The position numbers and the translations under genes were made by a program. The notes beneath the pieces were generated by a model. It saw only the letters and a program-made list of their open reading frames with translations. It did not search any database and was not told the origin of the DNA. A stretch of 64,000 bases of DNA from Catonia carolina (lineage: Eukaryota; Arthropoda; Insecta; Hemiptera; Achilidae), in NCBI GenBank assembly GCA_035578175.1, contig JAQMRL010000041.1:926501-990500 (forward strand), in the 5' to 3' direction. Of this stretch, positions 23,760-33,825 are shown in pieces (within the stretch, counting starts at the first letter, position 1; each line of letters starts with the position of its first letter).

Positions 23760-24400
23760 TACCTAGTAAATTATTATTATTTTTTTAATTTTAAAAGAAA
23801 TGTGTACATAGCTTTGATGTTTACAACACCTTTTTATAACTGGAGAAAATACAAAAGAAGAAAAATAAGTTCTAATAAATAAAAAACGCAAAGAAATATT
23901 TAAAATACTATAATAACGGTTTATTTATTTAATCAGGGGTTAAATTTGGTAAGAATTTATTTTATGAAATATCAAATAGTGTAAAGCGTTTATTATGCAA
24001 AGTAGGTAATAAAATAGCAACAGTTTGGCCATTTATTTATTGCTGCATTATAAAACAAACATTTTTATTGTTTACTGCCGGGATTAAAGTTGGAAATTTA
24101 CTGTTGGAAATGAATTACTGTAGTTTAAACTAAACAAACAGTTGTTAATTTGCTTCTGAACAAACAATTTAAAAGGCAACTCAGATGTGGTAAACATAGT
24201 TTAATTATTTTATTTGCTTTCTTTAAAATTAATTGGGCTCTAAAATCCGTTCACTCTCTCCCTCTACGTACAGTATACAGTAAGAATGTACTGTAACGGA
24301 AATTTCCTTTGATAATTAAATTTCAATTCATCTTTATGGTTCATAGCACCACTGCAGCAAAAAACCAAAATGGTTTTCGGAACTGTGTACGTGTGTGCAC
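23760..24400. other. No feature recognized
   Basis: AT-rich sequence without a supportable element. Confidence 0.5.
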
Positions 24401-24409
24401 CCACGCGAG

Positions 24410-24442
<33 letters not shown>
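24401..24442. repeat. (GC)n(AC)n microsatellite
   Basis: GAGCGCGCGCG followed by (CA)n. Unlike the other CA tracts here it is not in an R1 copy that I can recognize. Confidence 0.9.
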
Positions 24443-24820
24443 TACGACATACGTATAGCGGCTTGAAAATTGCATTTTGATAATGGTGCTTTTTTGCAAG
24501 TTTTGGTAGTGTAATTTGTTGCTTTAAAAACTAGTAGCAAGTCTACCTTCAGTATTTTTTTTGTATTTGGTAGAAAGTTCTATTTTTTTATTGTCCTTAA
24601 TTATCTGGAATATACTTTGCAGTTTTTATCCTTCGGGAAAGTTCCATGTTGATTATTAAAAGGCGGCTATCCTTTTCGTAGAGTGAGTATTGTGTAAATA
24701 ATTTTTAAGTGAAACAGTAAAAAACCCATAAGTGCGTCGCGTAGGCCTACTGTATTTAAGATGCGTAAATTTAATATTGCCAATAACACGTAGTTGCAGT
24801 GTTTAACATTTTTATACATT
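24443..24820. other. No feature recognized
   Basis: AT-rich sequence, nothing supportable. Confidence 0.5.
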
Positions 24821-24824
24821 TGAT

Positions 24825-25075
24825 CTGCCAGTTACACGGCTACAAAAAAAATCTGTTTCTTATCACAAGAGCAGCCAATTATCGACTGAAAAATTTAGGA
24901 ACAGAAGAGATGCAGGTGTAAGAAGCCACAGTTTTCACCTCTAAAAATGTATGATTATACAGCCAGACTCTTTGGTAAAGAAAGTGAAGGTGACATTTGG
25001 TCGAAACTAAAAACATTTAATAGGCCTGCTATGCTGATGGAAGCACTTCTCCACTCAGTTAAACGGTCTTAAACA
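24825..25075 (+). mobile_element. SINE S1, diverged, 3' truncated
   Basis: TCTGTTTCTTATCACAAGAG, GGAACAGAAGAGATGCAGG, ACAGCCAGACTCTTTGG, GTGAAGGTGACATTTGG and CTCCACTCAGTTAAAC follow the S1 order of 38430-38680. It is more diverged than the other copies and lacks the (AAC)n tail. Confidence 0.8.
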
Positions 25076-25079
25076 AAAA

Positions 25080-25735
25080 AAAAATTAATACAATTCTTTT
25101 TTCAGTTTTATAAAAGAAAACTTCTTAATGTTGAAACTGGTCTCTAGGCTAATGATCTAAAGAACCAAATTAGTTGTACCGAAAATTTAACATCTCATTA
25201 TTTACCTATTTTCAAGTTAATTGACAGATTGCATTTGAAAGAAACAATATTATTATCGTCGTTATATGAACGCATAAATTTAAATTTGCAGAACCTTAAA
25301 GAATATCACCTGATAATAGTTCATAAAATGTAATGTTGAAACCAGCGACCTACTTTAGCTTATAAGCCTATTACTCTGTAAGTATATGCCTGTCAGAAAT
25401 ATATTTTTATTTTACTTGTACTTTGGCTACGGCAATACTTATGAGTGAGCTGTCGATAAATTAATTTGCAGGTGTTGTTTAAGAAAGAAATGAGATGTTG
25501 ACAGGAAATTTACACAGTATTTGGTGCAGAAAGTATAAATTTTAATCATAAATTATCAGCTAACTGTCGGATCCTAAATCAACAAAAAAATAAAACTTAA
25601 AAAAAGATTACCTAACGAAGTTTTTTTGAACTGAACTATTTGTGTGTTTAACATATCCGGAAAATTATAATTAAATTTAATAGATCTGATGTACACTTAA
25701 CGAATTATTTGCGTTGTGCAAGTAAGGCGGGCTGC
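25080..25735. other. No feature recognized
   Basis: AT-rich sequence upstream of the CCAAT cluster. No open frame. Confidence 0.5.
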
Positions 25736-25750
25736 GTTGACAGTGACGAG

Positions 25751-26010
25751 CGTGTGACGTCAAAGGCAGAGACAATATCAAACCAATCAGCGTCCAGTAT
25801 TCCTGACCAATAATTAAGCTCCAAATCTAACCAATCAGATTTCTTGTTTTGCGCCATTTTGATTGGTTAATATCGTCCAATCAGAGAGCTTATAGTGTTT
25901 CACTACGTCATCCGATATCAACCAATGAAATCGTCTCATTCAGTGTTACGTCATTTTTCAGAATGCAGCTTCCTGATTGGTTCGGTACTTTTGCTGCGCG
26001 TGACGTCGAG
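25751..26010. promoter_or_regulatory. Cluster of 7 CCAAT boxes and 4 CRE-like sites
   Basis: CCAAT at 25783, 25807, 25831, 25877 and 25922, and its complement ATTGG at 25862 and 25976. Five of the seven sit in the stronger NF-Y context CCAATCAG, CCAATGA or CTGATTGG-like. TGACGTCA at 25755, TACGTCAT at 25903, TTACGTCA at 25946 and TGACGTCG at 26001 are consensus or near-consensus ATF/CREB sites. Both kinds of site alternate over 260 bp in a window that is otherwise poor in CpG. The spacing is irregular (15-54 bp), so this is not a simple tandem repeat. NF-Y and CREB site combinations are known in promoters and enhancers. No adjacent coding exon is visible. An old viral or transposon enhancer is an alternative. 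Confidence 0.55.
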
Positions 26011-26520
26011 TAAGATTTTTACATAAGGTCAGCCCAAATTTACCGCCTAGTTAACGATACGGAAGAATTTATCAGAGTAAAGTCTACTGAAGTGCTAAAC
26101 ATTCTAAAATTTTATCGCCTACAAAAAACGTTTTACCACTTTGTTAAAGGTCTTCGGGTACAGAACGAAATTTGAATTATTTTATATAACTGCAGAATAT
26201 TCACACGTGTCCTTCTACAAATGAATTTAAAAAAAAAACAAGATAATGAAGAAAGAGATTAGATAGGGTTGTCCCTTATATGCTTGCTCAATTTCTGTAC
26301 GTTGTGATGTCGGCTACTAAAGTAGAAACTCTACGTACGTAAATAATTGGTTTTTTATCACTGAAAATTAAAGTTAATCATTAAAAGGATGACACTAAAA
26401 TTCCTCTGTCAAAATGTCTTAAGTAAAATCGCCAGCAAAATTAAACCCCATAAGAAAATATACCTGATCAATACCGGTTGATAGCAAGATACATATTGAG
26501 TTCTACAACCAGTACCATTA
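26011..26520. other. No feature recognized
   Basis: Moderately AT-rich sequence just beyond the CCAAT/CRE cluster. If that cluster is a promoter, a first exon could lie here or on the other side, but I see no convincing coding stretch. Confidence 0.4.
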
Positions 26521-26524
26521 AAAA

Positions 26525-27270
26525 TATTTGGTGTGAAACACTCACTCAACTTTCTCTTGCCAATGCAAATAATGACAAATAAAATTTAATATTTGTAATA
26601 AAACATTAGAAATAAACAAAAAAGTAACCTTATTTTATTCATGAGTGAAAGACGCAAAATAAAAACGACCTCAGTTTGGCTTAAAAATACGTAAAATCAC
26701 TCTTTCACGCTAAACTAGGCTCTGCAGAGAAAAATGTTCAAAGTAAAAGTTATAGAACTTTTAATTTCCTATAAATTTAATTATATAAACTTTTGTCGTA
26801 AAATGCATACTAAGGCCGAAATTTTAAAAAATCGATTTTTCACACGTTTTCGTGAGAAAAAAACAGAAAATCGCTAAACTAAGCGTTATCCACAAAAATG
26901 TTTGAAATAAAAAATGTAGGATTTTTAATTCTCTACAATTTTGATTTTATACATTTTTGCGCTAAAATGCGTATTAAAGTCACAATCTTAAAAAAACAAT
27001 TTTTTACGTGAAAACAGCCTCATCAAGAATTTCAGCAGACATGGCGCCTACACTAATTAGTAGAGCACAAAAATTTAGTAAACCAGCGATTTTTAAAAAA
27101 AATCGTAAGACCAGTTTTTGAGAAAATCGCAAAAAAGTGAAAAATTACACGAATAAACTACTACTTCCGGTTACCTGATTTTGATGAAAATATTCGTGTC
27201 GCTTCCGGTAGAGGTATGTAACTTAAGTTTTAAGTTTCAAGTTCGTACGATGTTCCGTTCTTGAGATATT

Positions 27271-27332
<62 letters not shown>

Positions 27333-27349
27333 ACACACACACGCACGCA

Positions 27350-27381
<32 letters not shown>

Positions 27382-27519
27382 CACAGAACAATCGCTAAAA
27401 ACATGTTTTTTGGGTTCAGGGGGTCTGAAAACGTGTAGATCCGGTGAAAACTCAATTTCGAAAAATCGACATGAAAACAATTCTTTCTTTCCTATATATT
27501 AATATAGGCAAGAGAAAGT
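26525..27519 (+). mobile_element. R1 repeat, most complete copy, ~990 bp
   Basis: Runs from TTTGGTGTGAAACACTCACT through ACTTTCTCTTGCC (26550-26562) to the inverted partner GGCAAGAGAAAGT (27507-27519), a perfect 13-bp inverted repeat. Inside are the blocks shared with more than a dozen loci: TCATGAGTGAAAGACGCAAA, AAAGTTATAGAACTTTTAAT, GCATACTAAGGCCG, CCGGTTACCTGATTTTGATG, CTTGAGATATT, a CA tract, and CGCTAAAAACATGTTTTTT. The frames across it (for example 27223-27480, minus) translate the CA tract and are not genes. It behaves as a non-autonomous DNA transposon of unknown superfamily. I could not define a target duplication because GTGAAACACTCAC outside the left 13-mer is also conserved between copies. 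Confidence 0.8.
27274..27385. repeat. (CA)n/(CACG)n microsatellite within R1
   Basis: About 112 bp of CA repeats with an internal run of seven CACG/CGCA units and a single CT interruption. It sits at the same R1 position as the CA tracts at 37691, 56262 and 57755. Confidence 0.95.
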
Positions 27520-28100
27520 AAAAAATGGTGAAACGATATGAAAAAATCCTTAGCGATGTTATTTCAGACATTTTTCCCCTTGATTCGGAGTTAAATTCAG
27601 TAGGTATTGAAGTAGCTTTCCCATGACGGATACGTAGTGCACAACTTTTTCAGGCTGTATGTAAGAATTTACAAATTATTTTATTGTTAAAAACCATATT
27701 TATTTATAATTTAGTTTCGATGAACCTAGGTTTAGTTTTTGAATAATTTGTATTAAACTGTAATCTGTTATAAACGAAAATATTTTGTCGTGATTTTCTT
27801 TTTTTATATAGACTGAGTTTAATAAATAATAAAAGTAATTCATTTGAAAATAAGTATACTATATAAATTTAAAGAAATTTGGTGTTTTTAAAATAATCAG
27901 ACCCCGAAAGAACCCGGAATAAATGTCCCAATAATTTATGAAGAAAAGCTCATCCGACGATGTCTTGTCCGATGAGCTGAAATCGCAAGCTAGGATCTTT
28001 ACAGTCAATTCAGAAAGGGCTTTCAGCATTTGTTATGCAGCCACAAAATAAATAATATTCTACCCTAATCAACGAACATACATTTTTTTCATAAAACTCA
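27520..28100. other. No gene; one hairpin
   Basis: AT-rich. AGCTCATCCGAC, a loop and GTCCGATGAGCT (27947-27978) form a 12-bp stem with one mismatch. Nothing else recognized. Confidence 0.5.
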
Positions 28101-28106
28101 AACATT

Positions 28107-28674
28107 TTAACCCTTTATAGGGCAGTACTAAGGAGAAAAATATACATGTTGTAAAATGTTAAATTTTATGTATAATAGGACTTGACTAATGTATTTCTAG
28201 TGCCAGAACAGTAAGATGTTTTTTATGTTAAACCCGGGTAAGTATACTTACGAAGGAATGTTTATTGAAATGGGAATCATATAATATTATTTAGTGGTAA
28301 GAATGCTTATTAAAACAACTTGTAGACCTATAAAACTGAAAAATGTGTTAAATAACCTATCTAAACTTTATATTAGCATGAATACTTGGTTATCCGTAAA
28401 AAACTGGAATTTTCTAAGCACTGTGCAAAAGTAACAACAAAACAACATGGTAGCGTACGCTGGTATGAATCCATACCACATTCGTGCAACTCGTGCAACT
28501 CACGAAGCAAATGGTCGCTACGCGCTAATTTCAATATGTGGAAGCCTACTTACCAGAGAACATCTATAAAACCATAAAATACAAATAGGGTTCAACTGCT
28601 TGGCTTATTCTTTTTAAAAAATCGACCTTATTTCCAGTGGTAAGTATACCTACCACAGACTTATAAAGTGTTAA
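28107..28674. mobile_element. TTAA-flanked (piggyBac-like) element, 560 bp
   Basis: TTAA at 28107-28110 and 28671-28674. The left end reads CCCTTTATAGGGCAGTACTA; the right end in reverse complement reads CACTTTATAAGTCTGTGGTA. The terminal CNCTTTATA and the later GT-AGG positions agree. GGTAAGTATACTTACG at 28226 and GGTAAGTATACCTACC at 28639 are subterminal palindromes found near both ends. The 63-codon frame at 28386-28577 lies over an inverted repeat (TGGTATGAATCCATACCA) and has no transposase motif. Confidence 0.6.
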
Positions 28675-28777
28675 ATCATATTTCCTTTGTTACGTTTGCG
28701 TTGAATCCGTTATTCACAGCTAGGTTTTCGTATGTGTAAATTTAATTAGATTGACGTACATAAATAGTACTTTGTTT

Positions 28778-29074
28778 TTACTCTCCCTTGCCATATAAGA
28801 ATAGAGAAGAAAGAAAAATAATGTTTTCAAACTTTAACTGTAACTTTCTAAAGTCGTTTAGTTAAGGTTTAATGGTGATTTTTCGTAATTTGCTTACCAA
28901 ACTTTAAGTCCAACAGAGGTTGATTTTCATTCAGTGTCATTTACTCATGATTGCAATTACGATATGTTTTTCTTTTTGAATTAATTACTCGTTACTGAAT
29001 ATAGGTTATAATTTGCATTATTTACATTGGCAAGTGAACGTCGCGTAAGTGGTTTATATCAAATTTTTGCTATT
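28778..29074 (-). mobile_element. R1 repeat, internally deleted 297-bp form, minus strand
   Basis: Both R1 ends are present: ACTCTCCCTTGCC at 28780-28792 (right end, inverted) and GGCAAGTGAACGT at 29029-29041 followed by GCGTAAGTGGTTTATATCAAA (left end, inverted). Between them only the left-arm block around GAGGTTGATTTTCATTCAGT remains. The CA tract and the whole middle are gone. Confidence 0.75.
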
Positions 29075-29264
29075 TAGTTTAATTTCAACTCAAATTAGTG
29101 TTTAATTTATAGTTTTTTAAAGAAATTGAACAATATTATTATACTGCAGGAAGATTAGTGTGATAGGTTGTGCGGTTTGCCTTAACAGTAGTTTCGCATA
29201 CAGGCTGTATTGACTACATTACTTGGATAACGATGAACTCAACCTTCCTCGTCGCGACTTCAAA

Positions 29265-29289
29265 ATGGAGGTAGAGAAATTGCGTCATG
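29265..29289 (+). CDS. Possible first coding exon (25 bases)
   Basis: CAAAATGG is a strong insect-type start context. The frame reads MEVEKLRH plus one base and ends exactly at a consensus donor, CATG|GTAAGTGCAG (GT at 29290-29291). The preceding 70 bases are locally CpG-rich (CCTCGTCGCGACTTC), as a 5' UTR might be. It is far too short for a family assignment, and no acceptor or second exon can be fixed downstream. Such a combination can occur by chance in 64 kb, so this is a hypothesis only. Confidence 0.25.
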
Positions 29290-29291
29290 GT

Positions 29292-30015
29292 AAGTGCAGA
29301 CGTGAATAATGAAAGATTTCTGCTCCGTTTCACCTGTCATCTTCTATTTCGAAAACGCAAATTCCTATTTTATCGCGTTTCAATTTTGACGGTGCATAAT
29401 CCTTACTTCCTTTTGTACATTAAAATAAACAGAAAAACCTCTCGTTAGTGGATTTAAAGGATATATTGGTGTTACAGAAAAGTTCCGTTTTACAGGTCTC
29501 CTTGTAACCGAAAAATTGAAATAAAAATCAATAATTTGCTTTTTAACCTAAATTATTCTACACCTCCTTTCTTCTTCAAAATTGTTTGTTATTATTATTA
29601 TTGTACGATTATTAGTAATTTTTTTATAATGTTTTCTAGTAAATATTGTATAATTAAGTAATATTTCAAACAACGTATTAGAAATTACATTTTTTAATTT
29701 CTGAAGGGTGTTTTCATCGTAAAAAGGAATATTTTGTCCTCATTACATTCTACAATAAGCGTTTATTTGCTTATGACCATAAATTGAGCTGTTAAATGAT
29801 TTTTATTGATGATTAAACTTTGACGGAAGGTACATGTAAATTAGTTTTTTTATCCGAGAAACTGTTAAAGGATTAGGCTGAATTTTGCGAGCATAATAAC
29901 GTGTTTCAAAAAGAATGAAACTTGCTTTAGATAACATGAGTGTAGAAAAAAACTACTAAATAATAAAATATTTCTTATAATTTTATGCAACAATATGTAA
30001 ATTACAATGAAACTT
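29292..30015. other. No feature recognized
   Basis: AT-rich sequence; no gene supported. The 66-codon minus frame at 29865-30065 begins in the transposase relic that follows. Confidence 0.5.
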
Positions 30016-30019
30016 CTCA

Positions 30020-31015
30020 TTAAAAACGTTATAATAGATATCGAAAATGGTTTTCTGTGACCCAAATGCAGGTTTTATAACATTTGTAGCCACTTTTCGT
30101 AATGTTTTCTCACCAGTGTTAGAAATTTCATTTTTAATGTTCACCTTTAATTCGTCAAGTGTATAAGGATTGTTTTTAAAACGAAACTTTTAGAATAACC
30201 TTCAAGAAAACCCATAGGGACCCCATAGGGACTTCATAGGGACTTTTTTTATATCAAATGATGGACAAAATTCCGGTAATTTGTCTAGTGTGTCATCGGT
30301 GTATGGGAAGTTGCATTATCCTGTTGGAACCAGCATTCTACTATACTGCAATATCTGATTGCAATATACTGGTGGATTAAGTCTCAATAAACTGCTGCAT
30401 TTATAGACTGTATAAAAAATAAAGGCCCTTTTTACAAGACCCCGAGAGATCACACCAAACATCAATTTTACATGCGTGTAATGGTCATTAGTGAAACACG
30501 TGTTAATTTTCAGGGCTCTATAATCGGCAGTTTTGACTGCTAACATAGCCATCCATATGATACCACACCTCGTTCCCTAAATAAACATGATATTATACCT
30601 CGATACTGATTTCATCGACAAGAGACGTATACTACTACCGTAAACGTTTTGCGTGTTTTCTTCTTGAAGTTCGTTTACCACACCGATTCGGTAATCATTT
30701 GCATTTAATTATTTAGTTGTCCTGAAAGTATTAGATAGTGAAATCCGTATTAGGATAACTTCCTGACAGATTTTGTTGAAGAGCGAGTCAAACGTTGTTT
30801 TACATCTTCCAGAATTTCCACGGTTATCACTGATGATCGACCTGTGCTTTCGCAACCTTCTACATTCCCAGTTATTTAACAAAAATAAGATTGTCGACTT
30901 ATTGGAAACAGTAGAATTGGGAAATGTAACTGAATTTTGTCTTTTACCCGTTCGTAAGATATATTAGCAAAATAAGTCTCATGAATAAAAACACGTTCGT
31001 CTTTGAAAAACGACA
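30020..31015 (-). pseudogene. Tc1/mariner-group transposase relic
   Basis: Read on the minus strand from about 31015. The N-terminal part (ERVFIHETYFANISYERVKD) corresponds to the start of the transposase at 60277 (EEYVFIVETYIAIKSYKCVQ), a DUF4817-like helix-turn-helix region common in insect Tc1/mariner-group elements. The middle (30316-30552) continues with KTADYRALKINTCFTNDHYT and KLMFGVISRGLVKRAFIF, matching the part after the first catalytic Asp in the 60.8-kb copy and then the usual V-W-x-x-I-S-R-x-G-x-x-G-P-x-F-F segment. The C-terminal part holds a trace of the S-L-W-G-P and N-P-Y-T-L-D-E-L-K stretch. Several frameshifts and stops break it. It therefore covers more of the transposase than the 60.1-kb element but is older. 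No inverted ends found. Confidence 0.75.
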
Positions 31016-31491
31016 TCGTTGACACAGTAGAGTCGAATGAATAACACTGATTTACCAGGGGAACCGGAATACACATTTCATCTAAATTGGTCAACCGGAA
31101 GTAGAAGTTATTCATAAGATTTTTCAGTTTTAAAGAAACGCCACCTTCGATTTTTTTAAGTAGCCTCATTTACTATATTTTTTTTATTCTGTACAAAATA
31201 GAGTAAGCGACATGTTTGTTGAAATTTTTGGGAAAGCTAAATTTTCGTGGGAAAAAATTGGTCTTTTATAATTATGGTCTTAATATGCAATTTAGAGCAA
31301 AAGTGAAATGATTAATGTTAATAGGGAATTTAAAAATCTACAACTTTTATACCAAACATTATTTTCTACAACGCTTAATTTAGCATCAATTAAGGTTTTT
31401 TTGTATTTTGCTCATCAAAATCGGTAAAAATTTGAAATTTTTAAGATTAAGGCCTTATATCCATTTTAAAACAAAGTTTATATAATGAAAG

Positions 31492-31690
31492 TTGTTGTTT
31501 AGGTCAACAGCCGAAAGGTTGGTTTGAACCTCTAGAGGTTTTACTAAGTAAAACAAAGAGTGATGTGGATTACAATTGCCTTCTTCACTGAGGACAAAAG
31601 TAGCCTATGCTTATCAGCTTGCCCTCCGAAAAGCATCTAATTCGGACTCTGCAAATGACACCTTCACTTCATTCACCACAGGGTAATAAA
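31492..31690 (-). mobile_element. SINE S1, minus strand, 5' truncated
   Basis: GTTGTTGTTTAGGTCAACAG through CACTTCATTCACCACAGGG, the 3' half of S1 in reverse. It stands tail-out, head-to-head with the next copy. Confidence 0.85.
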
Positions 31691-31696
31691 TGTTAT

Positions 31697-32088
31697 AGGA
31701 AATTAATATTGCACTCTATCTGTTTGGTCCAGGGCTAAAAAAAATAGTTCTGTGTCTTATCACATAGTCAGCCACTTATATGACTGAACTATTTAAGAAC
31801 AGAAGAGGTAGAGGTGTAAAAGACACTAGTCAGAGTTATCTCCTCTGAGAGTAATGAATTTCACTATGCAGCCAGACCCTGTGGTGAATGAAGTGAAGGT
31901 GTCATTTGCAGGGTGGAAAGTGAGTGCTTTTCGGAGGGCCTGGCATGCTTATAAGCGTACTCTTTCAACTCAGTGAGAAAGGCATGGTAAGCCACCTTAC
32001 TCCTCGTTTTTACTTATTAAAACCTCTAGAGGTTCAAACCAGCCTTTCGGCTGTTGACCTAAACAACAACAACAACAGGAAATTAATA
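31697..32088 (+). mobile_element. SINE S1 with 12-bp target duplication
   Basis: AGGAAATTAATA occurs at 31697-31708 and again at 32077-32088, right after the (AAC)n tail. The body (31709-32076) starts inside S1, at TTGCACTCTATCTG, so the copy is 5' truncated by a few dozen bases. A duplication of this length with a 3' simple-sequence tail shows insertion by target-primed reverse transcription, that is, by LINE machinery. The 67-codon frame inside it is not a gene. Confidence 0.92.
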
Positions 32089-32389
32089 ACAAATTTTATT
32101 TTTACTACTTTTTTCTATAGAACTTAGTTTAGCGTCAATTTGTGATTTTCAGTATTTGTAAGTTCTATAGAAACTAATTTTCATTTTGCGTCATTCACTC
32201 ATGATATTAAAATTAGGTTATGTTTGTCATATTTGTTTGTTTACTTATGATTAATCATCTGTGATATAGTTTCTTATCTACACTGGGAAGAAAATTTTTG
32301 TTTGTTTGTGTTTTACGACTGACTATTTTGCAATCTTTTTGTGGGAAGAGAAAGTCGTGTGAGTGTAAACACTAGATTTTTTTAATTAC

Positions 32390-33300
32390 TTAACTTTTAA
32401 ATCACTATAACTTAAAGTAATAAGTTATTTAAATTCTTTCTTGGTTCTGATGATAAAATACATAAAAATGTTTGTGTAGGAGAGAAGCTCTATCATAATA
32501 TTACGATAGCTGTGATATTTAATGCCTTAAGTCGTGCAACGAATAAAGAGTTGGTAAAATAAGCATTAGTAATAAATTGCTAAAATCTTAAGATGAAATA
32601 CTGAACATTAAATCTGACATCTGCTTCAATAATTTAAAAGGCATGTTACATGGTCTGTGTTTTTATGTTGGTTTTTTTTCAGAATTCGTATTTTTCACTG
32701 ATAGATCAGTGAATGCATTCTGTTATGGAACATTAGAGGCTTTTGTTTTCAATCCCTTAAAATGTTTCTTTTCACACATTTACATCAGTCTGTTTTTACT
32801 ATGTTTTCTTCCCACCGATTATTCTAAAACGTCTTAAACATCCTAACATTTTCTCTTCTTAAAACAAAATAAATATTTAATGTTAATTCTAGGTTAGTGC
32901 AGCTCGTGCAGTATCTGAACAATCGATCAATGAACACGGACCAGGTCATCACTAATAGACTGCTGTCTTTAAGGCTCTTCATTTTACCCCACGGTAAATA
33001 GAAGAGACGGTAGGATGGCACGTTAGGATGCGCAATAGACAATGAAGTCACCGATGCTTAATAACACAGCCAGCAATTTGTATTATATTTCCGTAATTGT
33101 GAATGTTGTCAGTCCGTCTAATTAGTGACTAACGGTATTACGTGAATTCTTTGTGCAGTTAGTTTAATCGAATATTTATTATTGAACATAACAAAAACTA
33201 GTAAATATTTAGGTCTACTAATAGTTATAATGTTTTAAATTTTTTTTGTTATTGCTAATATTATTTAGTACGTGTTTATATCTAGTGAGCTCTAATAAAA
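32390..33300. other. No feature recognized
   Basis: AT-rich. Frames at 32643-32837 (plus) and 32824-33051 (minus) show no domain. Confidence 0.5.
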
Positions 33301-33579
33301 TTACATTGAAAATTGTTGCGGGTTGTGCTAACAATGAAAAAAATATAAATGAAAGATTTTCATTTCACCGTCTTCCGAGAGTTTGTTGAAATTCTCAAAA
33401 AAGCTTGTCGATATGCAGACAATTTTTCGGTTGATTCTGAGCGTGTTTGTAGTGCTCATGTTAAAGACTGTGACGTCGAACGCGATTTAAAATCTGAACT
33501 TTGTAACTTTAAAGCTACAAGAAGATTAAAATCATCTGCAGTCCCACGTCATAAGATACCAACTCACGGAACTGTTTAG
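33300..33579 (+). pseudogene. THAP zinc-finger domain relic
   Basis: The frame from 33349 contains SERVCSAHVKDCDVERDLKS, then FKATRRLKSSAVPRHKIP. This is the second half of a THAP domain: the C-x2-H pair (CSAH), the conserved F/L-rich segment, and the AVP box (AVPRHKI). The first half is in another frame just upstream: GCANN (one zinc-binding Cys) and RFSFHRLPR, which is the usual F-H-R-F/L-P motif. A one-base frameshift at about 33380 separates the halves, and the first of the two N-terminal cysteines is not visible. THAP domains occur in P-element transposases and in domesticated regulators. With the frameshift I favour a dead P-element-like transposase. Confidence 0.7.
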
Positions 33580-33602
33580 TGGCTCCGAAAGAATTTTGAG
33601 AC

Positions 33603-33812
33603 ATGAGAAAAGAGGAAAATAGTAGAATTTCGTGTTTTGAAAAGAGAAAATTATGGTCGTTACGAACCATTGCTAATGAAAATAATCCTTCTATTTTACA
33701 CATAACCTACAACGCAAAAGAATCTGAAGTGTGTACGGCGTGGAGAAACGAAAATTTTGTCTGCGAGAAAAAATTACTGAATTTTTGCGGGAAATACCTT
33801 ATATTAAAGTGA
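33603..33812 (+). pseudogene. Unrecognized 69-codon frame next to the THAP relic
   Basis: Frame reading MRKEENSRISCFEKRKLW at its start. It follows the THAP stop by about 20 bases in a different register. Composition (K, E, N rich) is protein-like. It could be the continuation of the THAP-bearing transposase, but I see no motif that proves it. Confidence 0.3.
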
Positions 33813-33825
33813 AAAACACAGATTT

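Larger units (their letters stand above)
31040..32386 (-). mobile_element. R1 repeat, minus strand, interrupted by SINEs
   Basis: AAATTGGTCAACCGGAAGTA, AAGTAGCCTCATTTACTA, GGTCTTAATATGCAATTTAG and AGCATCAATTAAGG (31060-31400) are R1 middle in reverse. ATAGAACTTAGTTTAGCGTC, TTCATTTTGCGTCATTCACT, GGAAGAGAAAGTCGTGTGAG (32115-32365) are the left arm. About 600 bp of SINE sequence separates them. Confidence 0.75.

Noticed and set aside
27223..27480. 85-codon minus-strand frame rich in Cys and Val
   Set aside because: Translation of a CA microsatellite inside R1.
27947..27990. Hammerhead ribozyme (CCGATGAG then GAAA)
   Set aside because: The core box reads CCGATGA instead of CTGATGA, helix II would be only one or two pairs, and no cleavage triplet sits at the right place.
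30205..30250. Three CATAGGGAC repeats as a regulatory element
   Set aside because: They lie inside the decayed transposase coding region and look like local slippage.
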